This document shows, in pieces, positions 35,184-43,579 of a stretch of 64,000 bases of DNA. Below the pieces are notes generated by a model. That model was not told where the DNA came from. It did no database searches and saw nothing but the letters and a program-made list of their open reading frames with translations. The DNA lies in the NCBI RefSeq assembly GCF_013155125.1, contig NZ_CP053564.1, positions 4,285,501-4,349,500 of the forward strand, written 5' to 3'. This DNA comes from Pseudonocardia broussonetiae (lineage in GTDB: Bacteria; Actinomycetota; Actinomycetes; Mycobacteriales; Pseudonocardiaceae). A program made the position numbers and the translations under genes. How positions within the stretch are numbered: position 1 is the first letter of the stretch; each line of letters opens with the position of its first letter.

Positions 35184-35236
35184 GGGTGGGCGAGACGGCC
35201 CCCGAGGTGGATGTGCGCCGGGCACCGGGGGCCGCC

Positions 35237-36031
35237 TCAGGTCAGACGGAAGACCGGCCAGCCGATCTCGGTGCGCCACGCAGCGGGATCGCTCGTGTCA
35301 CGAGGGCCGACGAGGTAGACCTCCCGCACCGGCCCGGCCACCGACATCGCGTTCTCCACCACCCAGGTCCCGAGTTCGCCGTAGGTGACCTCGACGCCGT
35401 CGTGCTCGCCGACGTGGGTGGTGACGGCCAGTTCCGCGGCCGGCAGGCGCACGGGGTGCACGCGTCCGGAGCGAGGTGGTGAAGCGGTCGGCAGGTAGAC
35501 GAGCGCGTGACCCCGCTCGTGCTCGAAGAGAGCGTTGTCGTAGCTGCCGCCCGGCGGTCCGGTCACGGCGGCGCCGACGGCCGCCTCCAGTTCGGCCATC
35601 GCGCCGGCGTACCAGATCGAGACGTCGCGATGCCCGACCACGGCCTCCACCGCCGCGACCGTCCGGGCGGGCTCCGCGCGCAGCTCGACGTCGATCGGCG
35701 TGGGGTCGGGCCGGAGCAGGCGGCGCAGCGACACGACCGTGGCCCGCGTGCGGTCGAGAACGTCCTCGAGGCGTTGCAGGTGTTCCGCGACCAGAGCCGC
35801 CCGGACGCCGGGGTCGGGGGTCCGCAGGATCCGCTGCACGTCGCTGAGAGGGACGTCGAGCTCGCGGAGCCGGTGGATGACCTGCGCGGTCGGGATCTGG
35901 TCGACGCCGTAGTAGCGGTAGCTGGTGGCCTCGTCCACCACGGCGGGTTCCAGCAGGGCCGCGTCGTGGTACCGGCGCAGGGTCCGCACGCTCAGGTGGG
36001 TCAGGCGGGAGAACTCCCCGATGGTCAGCAC
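35237..36031 (-). CDS. MerR family regulator with GyrI-like effector domain
   Basis: A 264-residue protein. The N-terminal MerR helix-turn-helix is [20 protein letters not shown], then [21 protein letters not shown] coiled-coil dimer helix follows (about 80-115) and a C-terminal GyrI/BmrR-like small-molecule domain (about 120-264). GTG 36031 with AGGATGAGGG upstream gives the standard N-terminus; the longer frame is antisense. It is divergent from the SnoaL/SDR pair at 36110. The 78-bp gap has inverted repeats and a TTGACC box, as in MerR-controlled divergent promoters. Confidence 0.9.
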   Translation of the reverse strand: MLTIGEFSRLTHLSVRTLRRYHDAALLEPAVVDEATSYRYYGVDQIPTAQVIHRLRELDVPLSDVQRILRTPDPGVRAALVAEHLQRLEDVLDRTRATVVSLRRLLRPDPTPIDVELRAEPARTVAAVEAVVGHRDVSIWYAGAMAELEAAVGAAVTGPPGGSYDNALFEHERGHALVYLPTASPPRSGRVHPVRLPAAELAVTTHVGEHDGVEVTYGELGTWVVENAMSVAGPVREVYLVGPRDTSDPAAWRTEIGWPVFRLT

Positions 36032-36057
36032 CCCCTCATCCTGAACGCTCTCCCCGG

Positions 36058-36083
36058 GGGAGGGTCCACGGCTTGACCCTCCC
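36058..36083. promoter_or_regulatory. MerR-type divergent operator
   Basis: GGGAGGGTC (36058-36066) and GACCCTCCC (36075-36083) form a perfect 9-bp inverted repeat with an 8-bp spacer; TTGACC at 36074-36079 can serve as -35 box toward 36110. MerR proteins typically bind between over-spaced -35 and -10 boxes, which fits. Confidence 0.6.
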
Positions 36084-36109
36084 GCGCCGTGAGGTCCCAC
36101 GGTGGGCTC

Positions 36110-36469
36110 ATGACACAGCACACCGACCTCCCGTCCGATCTGCTCCCGACCACCGTGCGTGCGTTCATGGCCGCCCAGATCGTCCGCGACGGCGGCACCG
36201 CCTCGTCGTTCCTGACCGAGGACGCGGTGGTCGTCGACCAGGGCGAGACCTTCCGCGGCCGAGAGGCCCACGCGTTCCTGCGGGACGCCGGGTCCGAGTT
36301 CGAGTTCACGACCGAGCAGATCGGCGCTCGCCGCGTCGACGACGCCCACTGGGTGGTGACCGTGCGGCTCGAGGGCACCTTCCCGGGTGGCGTCGCCGAG
36401 CTCGACTACCGGTTCACGCTGCGGGACGACCTCGTCGCCGAGCTCGTCATCGCCAACCACGCGGCCTGA
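36110..36469 (+). CDS. SnoaL-like/NTF2-fold protein
   Basis: A 119-residue NTF2-superfamily protein: helical start ([39 protein letters not shown]), then curved beta sheet ([34 protein letters not shown]). Members are isomerases, hydratases or ligand-binding proteins; no catalytic residues can be assigned. ATG 36110 is the only suitable start. It is coupled to the SDR gene (2-bp gap) and divergent from the MerR regulator. Sequence [14 protein letters not shown] resembles the stress-related nuclear transport factor 2-like group. Confidence 0.8.
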   Translation: MTQHTDLPSDLLPTTVRAFMAAQIVRDGGTASSFLTEDAVVVDQGETFRGREAHAFLRDAGSEFEFTTEQIGARRVDDAHWVVTVRLEGTFPGGVAELDYRFTLRDDLVAELVIANHAA

Positions 36470-36471
36470 CC

Positions 36472-37257
36472 GTGTCCGGTTCGGATCGCGATCGCCTCGA
36501 CGGTCGCCGGGCGCTGGTCACGGGCGGCTCGAAGGGCTCGGGCAGGGCCGTGGTCGAACGACTGCGGGAGATGGGTGCCGACGTGTTCGTGACGGCGCGG
36601 ACGATGCCCGACGGGTACGAGCACCCTGACCGGTTCATCGAAGCGGACACCTCGACGGTGGACGGCGCCGACGCCGTGGCCGCTCGGATCGCTGAGACCG
36701 GAGCACTCGACATCCTGGTGCACGTCGTCGGAGGGGCGTCGACGCCGCCCGGTGGATTCGCCGCCATCACCGACGACCAGTGGCTCGTCGAGCTGAACCT
36801 CAACCTCCTCGGAGCGGTGCGGCTGGATCGAGCGCTCCTCCCGGCGATGATCGAGTCGGGGTCGGGGGTGGTGCTGCACTTCACCTCGATCCAGCGAGAG
36901 CTGCCCCTGTACGACGCGTCCCTGGCCTACGCCGCGGCGAAGGCCGCGCTGCGCACCTACAGCAAGGGACTCGCCAACGAGCTCGCGCCGCGCGGCATCC
37001 GGGTCAACGCGGTCAGCCCCGGCGGGATCGAGACCGAGGCCTACGAGAGGTTCGTGGACCGGATCGCCGAGGGAAACGGACTCACACGTGAGGCAGCCGA
37101 GCAGACCATCTTCGACTCCCTCGGAGGAGTGCCCCTGGGGCGGTTCGCGAACACCGAGGAGATCGCGGACCTGGTGGGCTTCCTGGTCTCGGACCGCGCC
37201 TCGGCGATCGTGGGGGCCGAGTACGTGATCGACGGTGGCACCGTTCCGACCGTCTGA
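36472..37257 (+). CDS. Short-chain dehydrogenase/reductase
   Basis: A 261-residue classical SDR. Cofactor motif [15 protein letters not shown] (TGxxxGxG), catalytic Ser in [11 protein letters not shown], Tyr-Lys in [15 protein letters not shown] (YxxxK), and [14 protein letters not shown], ending [12 protein letters not shown]. Uses NAD(P)H to reduce a ketone or oxidise an alcohol. GTG 36472 begins two bases after the SnoaL stop, so the pair is one transcript. The regulator is probably the MerR protein next door. Confidence 0.92.
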   Translation: MSGSDRDRLDGRRALVTGGSKGSGRAVVERLREMGADVFVTARTMPDGYEHPDRFIEADTSTVDGADAVAARIAETGALDILVHVVGGASTPPGGFAAITDDQWLVELNLNLLGAVRLDRALLPAMIESGSGVVLHFTSIQRELPLYDASLAYAAAKAALRTYSKGLANELAPRGIRVNAVSPGGIETEAYERFVDRIAEGNGLTREAAEQTIFDSLGGVPLGRFANTEEIADLVGFLVSDRASAIVGAEYVIDGGTVPTV

Positions 37258-37334
37258 GCCGGGCACCGGCTCCGAGCAGCCGCTCGTGAGCAGCTCGACT
37301 CAACTGCAGGATCCCCCTTCAGAAGGAGAACTGA

Positions 37335-38117
37335 GTGAGGGAGTGCGGAGCGGGAGGGATCTGCCCGGACGGGCGAAGCATTGCCTGGCGGCCCTTCAGC
37401 AGGTTGAGGAGTTCAGCGGGAACGTCGCAGCGATCTGGCGGCCGCGCCCTGACCGAGGTGTGCAGGGCCGTCGCCGAGGTTCTGAGCCGCAGCCGCTCGG
37501 AGATACCCGAGGCGACCACGTGGGTGGACGTCGACGCGACGGCGCTGCTCGACCTGCGCGCCCGGCTGGGAGAGAGCGGTGCCGCGCCGGGCATCCTCGC
37601 CATGGTCGCCCGCTTCGTCGTCGCCGGGCTCGCCCGGTTCCCCGAGCTGAACGCGAGGGTCGACACCGGGGCCGGCGAGATCACCCACCTCGACGGGGTC
37701 AACCTCGGCCTGGCCGCCCAGACCGGGCGCGGCCTCGTCGTCCCGTCGATCCGCGACGCGCAGCGGCTCGGCATGCGTGGCCTGGACGCGGAGATCCGGC
37801 GCCTCACGGCCGCGGCCCGCGAGGGCACCGCCACCGCGGCCGAGCTCGGTTCCGGCTCGTTCACGCTGAACAACTACGGCGTCCTCGGCGTCGACGGCAG
37901 CGCCGCGATCATCAACCACCCCGAGGTCGCGATCCTCGGGATGGGCCGCATCATCCCGCGGCCCTGGGTCGTGGACGGTGAGATCGTCGCGCGGCAGATC
38001 GTGCAGCTCTCGCTCGTGTTAGACCACCGGGTCTGCGACGGCGGCACCGCCGGCGGGTTCCTGCGCTTCGTCGCCGACGCGATGGAGGCCCCGGTGTCCG
38101 CGATGGCCGACCTGTGA
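37335..38117 (+). pseudogene. 2-oxoacid dehydrogenase E2 acyltransferase, lacking lipoyl and binding domains
   Basis: A 260-codon frame. Residues about 38-260 are the catalytic (CAT) domain of a branched-chain/2-oxoacid dehydrogenase E2: ALTEVCRAVAEVLSRSRSEI, PEATTWVDVDATALL, GSGSFTLNNYGVLGVDGSAA, and the active-site LDHRVCDGG. The lipoyl and E1/E3-binding domains that precede this in a normal E2 (over 400 residues) are absent. The first 37 residues (MRECGAGGICPDGRSIAWRP onward) do not resemble any E2. GTG 37335 has a strong AAGGAG site, so a chimeric product may be made. The E1 and E3 genes are not present. It is best read as a 5'-deleted remnant. Confidence 0.7.
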
Positions 38118-38148
38118 GCCGGGCTCCGGTCCGGGGTGAGTGACGGGA

Positions 38149-38165
38149 CCGGGTGACTCACCCGG
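38149..38165. terminator. Palindromic hairpin at a convergent junction
   Basis: CCGGGTGA-c-TCACCCGG overlaps the IclR stop codon between the E2 remnant and the IclR gene; a bidirectional terminator is likely. Confidence 0.45.
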
Positions 38166-38913
38166 AACGGAGGACTCCGGCGATCCCCACTGCCGCGGCG
38201 TGCACGGCGGGCGCGAGGCGATCGACGTCGATCTGGTGCGCCCATCTGGTCACGGAGACCGCGGCCATCGCCCGTCGATCGGTGCCCAGCACCGGCGCCG
38301 CGACGCAGGCGATGCCCTTCGCGGACTCCTCGTGCTCGGCGGCGAACCCGCGCCCCTGCACAGCGCGGATCTCGCGCAGCACGAGCCCGGGCGCCACGAT
38401 CGTGCGTGGCGTGCGGCGCTGCAGCGGGTGGCCGATCACCTCCTGCTGGACCGCCTGCGGGGCGTGGGCGAGCAGCGCCTTGCCCACCCCCGTGCAGTAC
38501 GCAGGCATCCGCCCGCCGAGCCGCGACTGCAGCGTCGGTCCGTGGCGGCTGCCGAGCTTGTGGACGTAGACGACGTCCGAGCCGTCGAGCACGGCCAGAT
38601 GCACGGTGCTGCGCGTGGTCTCGAACAGATCCGCGAGGAACGGTCCCGCCGCCTCTCGGAGCCGGTGCTGCAGGGGTGCGAGCGCGCCGAGCTCGAAGAG
38701 ACGGACACCGAGGCGGTGCCCGTTCTCGGTGCGTTCGACCAGCTCCCACTCGGCCAGCTCGCCGAGGAGGCGATGGGCTGTCGGCTTGGGGAGCTTCGTG
38801 CGGCGGGCCAGTTCGGCGAGGGTGAGCTCGGCGTCGCCGGGTCGGAACGCCGCGAGCAGACACAGGGCACGGCCCAACTTGGAGGGGCCACCGTGCAACT
38901 CGTTCGCACTCAT
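38158..38913 (-). CDS. IclR family regulator
   Basis: A 251-residue IclR-type protein. The winged HTH is at about 10-65 (LGRALCLLAAFRPGDAELTL, ELARRTKLPKPTAHRLLGEL). The C-terminal effector domain has GRMPAYCTGVGKALLAHAP, a conserved signature, and GFAAEHEESAKGIACVAAPV. ATG 38913 is followed by the usual short linker. Upstream (38960-38995) is the only AT-rich stretch nearby (TGCATATTTTGGAA), likely its promoter. Its target is uncertain: it could control the E2 remnant locus or the aromatic operon. A second IclR gene follows at 39024. Confidence 0.92.
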   Translation of the reverse strand: MSANELHGGPSKLGRALCLLAAFRPGDAELTLAELARRTKLPKPTAHRLLGELAEWELVERTENGHRLGVRLFELGALAPLQHRLREAAGPFLADLFETTRSTVHLAVLDGSDVVYVHKLGSRHGPTLQSRLGGRMPAYCTGVGKALLAHAPQAVQQEVIGHPLQRRTPRTIVAPGLVLREIRAVQGRGFAAEHEESAKGIACVAAPVLGTDRRAMAAVSVTRWAHQIDVDRLAPAVHAAAVGIAGVLRSG

Positions 38914-39023
38914 GCGATGCCCGCTCTCGACCTCGAGATCTACGGCGCCGTTCGGACGCCGGCTGAGGCCATGACCCTACGATTACGCATCGAGTAACGC
39001 AATGCATATTTTGGAACGCCGGG

Positions 39024-39800
39024 TCAGTCCCGGGCGGGGCACCCCAGTTCGGCCGAGATGGCTCTCGCGGTGGTGAGCAGGTCGGCGCGGATGGAGCGGA
39101 CGTCGCGGTCGTCGTCGAAGCGGGCGGGCATTGCGACGCCGATCACCACCTCGATGTGCCCGTCCGGTCCGAAGACCGGTGCCGAGATGACGTTCAGGCC
39201 GGCGATGACGCTGCCGGTGGCGGTGGCGAGACCGGTCCTGCGCACCTCGTCGAGAACCTCGGCGAGGTGCTCGGGCGGGAGCTGCGAGGTCTCCTTGCGT
39301 CGTTGCTGGGCAGCGAGGATCGGGGCGGTGAGGGGTTCCGGGAGGTGTGCGAGGAACGCCCGTCCGATCGACGAATCCACGATCGGCAGGATCGAGCCGA
39401 TCCTGACCACGATCGGCAGTGGGTACCACCCGTGGTCCTGGCGCACCAGGCTCGGGCCGGCGTCGGTCCACAGCGCGAGGTACACGGTGTGCCCGGTGCG
39501 ATCGCGCAGGACGCTGGCATGGCGCGACGCCGTGCCCACCTCGTCGACCCGGCGCAGTGCCTCGACGCCGAGCCGCCGGGCCGCCGGGCCGAGGTTGTAG
39601 AGCCCGGTGTCCATCTCCTGCGTGACGAACCCGCTGCGCAGGAGGCTCACCAGGTAGCGGTGGGTCTTGCCCGGTAGCAGTCCGCTGCCGGCGGCGATCT
39701 TGGACAGCGGCATCGGGCCCCCGCCCTCCTCGAGCGCCGCCAGCACGCGCATACCGATCTCGACGGACTGGATGCCCTGCTGCTGATGTGGCGTCGTCAC
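39024..39800 (-). CDS. IclR family regulator (aromatic catabolism type)
   Basis: A 258-residue IclR protein. The HTH is at about 15-70 (IGMRVLAALEEGGGPMPLSK, IAAGSGLLPGKTHRYLVSLL). The effector domain has SSIGRAFLAHLPEPLTAPIL, TATGSVIAGLNVISAPVFGP and VIGVAMP. GTG 39800 has GAGGAG upstream; the longer frame to 39875 runs into the promoter. It is divergent from the aromatic-acid permease operon, and an IclR-type box (39870-39884) lies between, so it very likely controls that operon. Confidence 0.92.
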   Translation of the reverse strand: MTTPHQQQGIQSVEIGMRVLAALEEGGGPMPLSKIAAGSGLLPGKTHRYLVSLLRSGFVTQEMDTGLYNLGPAARRLGVEALRRVDEVGTASRHASVLRDRTGHTVYLALWTDAGPSLVRQDHGWYPLPIVVRIGSILPIVDSSIGRAFLAHLPEPLTAPILAAQQRRKETSQLPPEHLAEVLDEVRRTGLATATGSVIAGLNVISAPVFGPDGHIEVVIGVAMPARFDDDRDVRSIRADLLTTARAISAELGCPARD

Positions 39801-39869
39801 CGGTGATCGGGCTCCTCGGGACGGGGGACGCGGCCGGCACATCATGCCGGACGACTCGTCGGACCGGCA

Positions 39870-39884
39870 TTCCAACCACTGGAA
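39870..39884. promoter_or_regulatory. IclR-type operator candidate
   Basis: TTCCA-accac-TGGAA (15 bp, perfect arms) lies midway between the divergent IclR gene and the MFS permease. A second imperfect palindrome GACGA-c-TCGTC (39850-39860) is next to it. The E. coli IclR box uses the same TGGAA/TTCCA half sites in the opposite order. Confidence 0.5.
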
Positions 39885-39952
39885 CGGATCTGTGGGACGC
39901 GTTCGGCACGGGTGCCAGGGTTCGCCCCGGTTCCGACGAAGAGGTGGTTGTC

Positions 39953-41293
39953 ATGGATGCAGATCTCGACGAGGTCATCGGTCGCAGTCGGTTCGGTCCG
40001 CTGCACGTGCGGATCGTCCTGCTCGCCGGGCTGGTGATCCTCTTCGACGGCTACGACCTGACGATCTACGGGGCCGCGGTGCCTCGGATGATCGTCGAGT
40101 TCGGCATCAGCCCGGCGACCGCCGGCCTGATCGGCAGCGGTGCGCTCGTCGGGATGATGATCGGGGCGATGGCGTTCGGCGCTCTCGCCGACAAGGTCGG
40201 GCGACGCAGGCCGATCATCGCGTGCGTCGTGCTGTACACGGTGTTCACCGGCGCGGTGTTCCTCGCGGCCACCCCGTGGGAGGTGGGCGTCTACCGCTTC
40301 CTCGCGGGCCTGGGACTGGGCGGCGTGATGCCCAACGCCGTCGCACTGGTCACCGAGTACGCACCGACCCGGCTCCGCAGCACGATGGTCAGCGTCATGT
40401 TCAGCGGTTACATGGTCGGCGGGATCGCCGCGGCCCTGCTCGGAGTGGCGCTCATCCCCGCCTACGGATGGCGGTCGTTGTTCCTGCTGGGCGCGCTCCC
40501 GCTCCTCGCCGTGCCCCTGCTCGTGAAGTACCTTCCCGAAGCTCCGGCCTTCCTGCTGCGCCGCGGACGCGCTGACGAGCTCGCCGCGACCCTGCGCGCC
40601 CTCGACCCCGGCCTGCCCCCGCACGGCGATCTCCGGGTGACGGCGGGGGCGGAGCCGGCCGGCCGGTCGCCGGTCGCGAGCCTGTTCCGCAACGGCAACG
40701 GCGTGAACACAGCGATGCTGTGGATCGCGTTCTTCATGGTGCTGCTGATGATCTACGGGCTGCTCACCTGGCTGCCACAACTCATGATCGAGGCCGGGTA
40801 CCCGTTGGGCTCGAGCCTGTCGTTCCTGATGACGCTCTTCCTCGCAGGCATCGTCATCACCTGGGTCGGCGGGTACCTCTCCGACCGCTACGGGACCCGG
40901 CCGGTGCTGATCGTGAGCTATCTCGTCGCCGCGGTCTTCGTCGCCGCCCTCGGGTTCCTCGGCGACAGCTCGCTCCTGTGGGTCTACGCATCGGTCGCAC
41001 TGGGTGGCGGCGCCACCTTCGCCGCGCAGATCTTCGCCAACGCCTACGCCGCCCAGTTCTACCCGTCGTCCGCCCGGTCGGCGGGAATCGGTTGGGCTCT
41101 CGGGATAGGTCGGATCGGGGCGATCATCGGACCGTTGCTGGGGGGCGTCCTGCTGTCGGCCGGCGTTCCGCTCCACGTGAACTTCCTGGCTTTCGCTGTT
41201 CCCGGGATCATCGCCGCCGCAGCACTGGGACTGATCCGGAACCGCACGGCGGCTCCGCGCACCGCCGGCACCCGACCCTCGATCGGGGCATGA
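39953..41293 (+). CDS. MFS transporter, aromatic acid:H+ symporter (AAHS) family
   Basis: A 446-residue MFS permease. AAHS hallmarks: LFDGYDLTIYGAAVPRM in helix 1, GALADKVGRRRPII as loop 2-3 motif, RFLAGLGLGGVMPNAVAL in helix 4, and YLSDRYGTRPV in the second half. It imports aromatic acids such as benzoate, protocatechuate, hydroxybenzoates or salicylate-type compounds. ATG 39953 follows GAAGAGG. Its stop overlaps the hydroxylase start (ATGA). It is the first gene of the IclR-controlled aromatic operon. Confidence 0.92.
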   Translation: MDADLDEVIGRSRFGPLHVRIVLLAGLVILFDGYDLTIYGAAVPRMIVEFGISPATAGLIGSGALVGMMIGAMAFGALADKVGRRRPIIACVVLYTVFTGAVFLAATPWEVGVYRFLAGLGLGGVMPNAVALVTEYAPTRLRSTMVSVMFSGYMVGGIAAALLGVALIPAYGWRSLFLLGALPLLAVPLLVKYLPEAPAFLLRRGRADELAATLRALDPGLPPHGDLRVTAGAEPAGRSPVASLFRNGNGVNTAMLWIAFFMVLLMIYGLLTWLPQLMIEAGYPLGSSLSFLMTLFLAGIVITWVGGYLSDRYGTRPVLIVSYLVAAVFVAALGFLGDSSLLWVYASVALGGGATFAAQIFANAYAAQFYPSSARSAGIGWALGIGRIGAIIGPLLGGVLLSAGVPLHVNFLAFAVPGIIAAAALGLIRNRTAAPRTAGTRPSIGA

Positions 41294-42492
41294 CGATGGC
41301 GACCACGGACGTCGACATCGCGGTGATCGGCGGCGGTATCGGCGGGCTGACCCTCGCACTCGCGCTGCGACAGCGCGGGCTCGAAGCCGAGGTGTTCGAG
41401 CAGGCCGATGCCCTGCGCGAGGTCGGAGCGGCGGTCGCGATCGCCGCGAACGGCTCCCGGATCCTGCAGCGGCTGGGCCTCGGTGACGAGCTCGCCGCCG
41501 CCTCCGTGGTGCCGACCTCACTGCAGTACCGGCACTGGCGCAGCGGTGCCGTCGTCGCCGAGCATCCCGTCGGTGAGGCGTACGCGCGGCGCTTCGGCGC
41601 ACCGTTCTGGGGCATCCACCGCGCGTCGCTCCAGCGGACCCTCAGCGAAGCCTGGGGCGTGGAGCGGCTGCACCTCGGCCGGTGCCTGGTCGGGGTGAGC
41701 GACCGCGCAGACGGCGTGGTCCTCACTTTCCGCGACGGCCGGACGGTGCACGCCCGCACGGTGGTCGGTGCCGACGGCGTGCACTCGCGGGTGCGACGGC
41801 ACGTCGACGACTCCGCCCCGGTCTACTCGGGCACGAGCGGGTTCCGCGGGATGGCGCCGATCGAGGCGCTCCCGTCCCTGCCGTCGCCCTCCGCCGTCCA
41901 GTTCTGGATGGGGCCCGGCGGGCACGTACTGCACTACCAGGTCGGTGAGAGCGTCAACTACCTCGCGGTGCTGGACGGCCCGCGGCGATGGCCCCACCAG
42001 GCCGGCCTCACCGACGCCGGACCGGGTGAGCTGATCGGCGCCTTCGCCGGATGGCACGGCGCAGTCCGGGACATGCTCGAGGCCGTGCCGCAGAGCCCGC
42101 GGTGGGGGTTGTTCACGCTGCCCTCGCCTCTGCGGTGGAGCCGCGGCCGTTCCGTCCTGCTGGGCGACGCCGCCCACGCGATGCTGCCGCACCACGGCCA
42201 GGGCGCGAACCAGACCATCGAGGACGCAGCCGTGCTCGCCCGCTGCATCGCCGACGCGGGCCCGGAGGGGTACGAGTCGGCGTTCGGCCGCTACGAGCGG
42301 CTGCGTCGGTCCCGCACCCGCGCCGTCCAGCGCGCGTCCTGGGACACCTCACCGGTCCTCCACCTCCCGGACGGGCCCGCCGCCGACGTCCGTGACGAGC
42401 GCCTGCGCGGCCTCGACGGGTGGCTGGGCTGGATCCACGGCCACGACCCCGACCGGGCGATCGCTCTTCCACTCGCCGATGCCCACCACTGA
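41290..42492 (+). CDS. FAD-dependent aromatic hydroxylase (salicylate hydroxylase-like)
   Basis: A 400-residue class A flavoprotein monooxygenase: GGGIGG at 14-19, DG motif in VVGADGVHSRVRR, GD motif in VLLGDAAHAMLPHHGQGANQ. These are typical of salicylate 1-hydroxylase and 3-hydroxybenzoate 6-hydroxylase. Followed by an extradiol dioxygenase rather than a cupin gentisate dioxygenase, a catechol-producing reaction is favoured (inference). ATG 41290 overlaps the permease stop. The product would be oxidised in the cytoplasm with NADH. Confidence 0.9.
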   Translation: MTMATTDVDIAVIGGGIGGLTLALALRQRGLEAEVFEQADALREVGAAVAIAANGSRILQRLGLGDELAAASVVPTSLQYRHWRSGAVVAEHPVGEAYARRFGAPFWGIHRASLQRTLSEAWGVERLHLGRCLVGVSDRADGVVLTFRDGRTVHARTVVGADGVHSRVRRHVDDSAPVYSGTSGFRGMAPIEALPSLPSPSAVQFWMGPGGHVLHYQVGESVNYLAVLDGPRRWPHQAGLTDAGPGELIGAFAGWHGAVRDMLEAVPQSPRWGLFTLPSPLRWSRGRSVLLGDAAHAMLPHHGQGANQTIEDAAVLARCIADAGPEGYESAFGRYERLRRSRTRAVQRASWDTSPVLHLPDGPAADVRDERLRGLDGWLGWIHGHDPDRAIALPLADAHH

Positions 42493-42505
42493 AGGAGATC
42501 TGCGC

Positions 42506-43516
42506 ATGACCACCACCGTCCCGCCGAGGTACGAGATCGCACACCTCGCCCACGCCGAACTGCTCACCCCGGACCTGGCGGGCAGCCTGTGGTTCTTCAC
42601 GGAGCTGCTCGGCATGCGCGTGACCGCCCGGCACGAGGACTCGATCTACCTGCGCTGCTACGAGGACCCCTACCACCACAGCCTCAAGCTCACCGCGGCC
42701 GAGCACGCGGGACTGGGCCTGCTGGGCTGGCGAACCACCTCGGCCGATGCCCTGGAGCGCCGGGCGGCGGCTCTCGACGCGGAGGGCCTGGGCACGGGCT
42801 GGACCACGGGCGACATCGGCGTCGGACGCACCTTCGCCTTCCAGAGCCCCGACGGACACGCGATGGAGCTCGTGTGGGACGTCGAGAAGTACAGCGCACC
42901 CGCCGAGCTGCGGAGCCCGATCCTGACGCGCCGGTCCAAGCGACCGCTGCAGGGCATGCCCCCACGGCGGCTGGACCACGTCAACCTGATGGCCTCCGAC
43001 GTCACCGCGCAGAAGGAGGTGTTCGAGCGGGCCCTCGGCTTCGGCACGCGCGAGCGCGTGATCGACGCGGCGAACGGCGACACCGAGATCGGGGCCTGGC
43101 TCAGCGTCAACAACCTCGGCCACGAGATGGCGGTCATGCTGGACCAGACCGGCTCCCGAGGACGCCTGCACCACCTCGCGTTCTGGTACGGGGTGCCCCA
43201 GCACAACACCGACGCCGCCGAGCTGTGCCGCGAGTACGGCATCCAGATCGAGGCCGGCCCCGACGTCCACGGCATCACCCAGGGCGCGTTCCTTTACGTC
43301 TTCGAACCCGGGGGCAACCGCATCGAGCTGTTCGGCAACTCCGGGATCCTGCAGTTCGAGCCCGACCACGAGATGGTGACCTGGGACATCAGCGACTTCG
43401 ACACGGGCCTCGCCATCGGCGGGGCGACGCTGCCGGCCGAGACCTACTTCGTCTACGGGACCCCCGCGAACGCGGGGCAGGAGAAGCTGCTCGTGCCGGG
43501 TGCGGCCGGTCGGTGA
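42506..43516 (+). CDS. Extradiol ring-cleavage dioxygenase (VOC; catechol 2,3-dioxygenase type)
   Basis: A 336-residue type I extradiol dioxygenase made of two VOC modules (about 8-130 and 152-300). Fe ligands: His158 (RRLDHVNLM), His222 or His223 (GRLHHLAFW) and Glu274 (GNRIELFG). It cleaves catechols between C2 and C3 to hydroxymuconic semialdehydes. ATG 42506 follows GAAGGAG. It is the third gene of the permease-hydroxylase-dioxygenase operon. The C-terminal EPDHEMVTWDISDFDTGLAI is typical of the C23O group. Downstream genes for the semialdehyde are not in this operon. Confidence 0.92.
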   Translation: MTTTVPPRYEIAHLAHAELLTPDLAGSLWFFTELLGMRVTARHEDSIYLRCYEDPYHHSLKLTAAEHAGLGLLGWRTTSADALERRAAALDAEGLGTGWTTGDIGVGRTFAFQSPDGHAMELVWDVEKYSAPAELRSPILTRRSKRPLQGMPPRRLDHVNLMASDVTAQKEVFERALGFGTRERVIDAANGDTEIGAWLSVNNLGHEMAVMLDQTGSRGRLHHLAFWYGVPQHNTDAAELCREYGIQIEAGPDVHGITQGAFLYVFEPGGNRIELFGNSGILQFEPDHEMVTWDISDFDTGLAIGGATLPAETYFVYGTPANAGQEKLLVPGAAGR

Positions 43517-43579
43517 TCGGGCGACGTCCACCGCTCCGGCGTGGGCCTGACCGCCCCAGGGTCGGGAACGCGGTCGGGC

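Noticed and set aside
38960..38995. ATTACGCA/TAACGCA repeat as an IclR operator
   Set aside because: Arms are imperfect and the repeat is direct rather than inverted; kept only as a probable AT-rich promoter.
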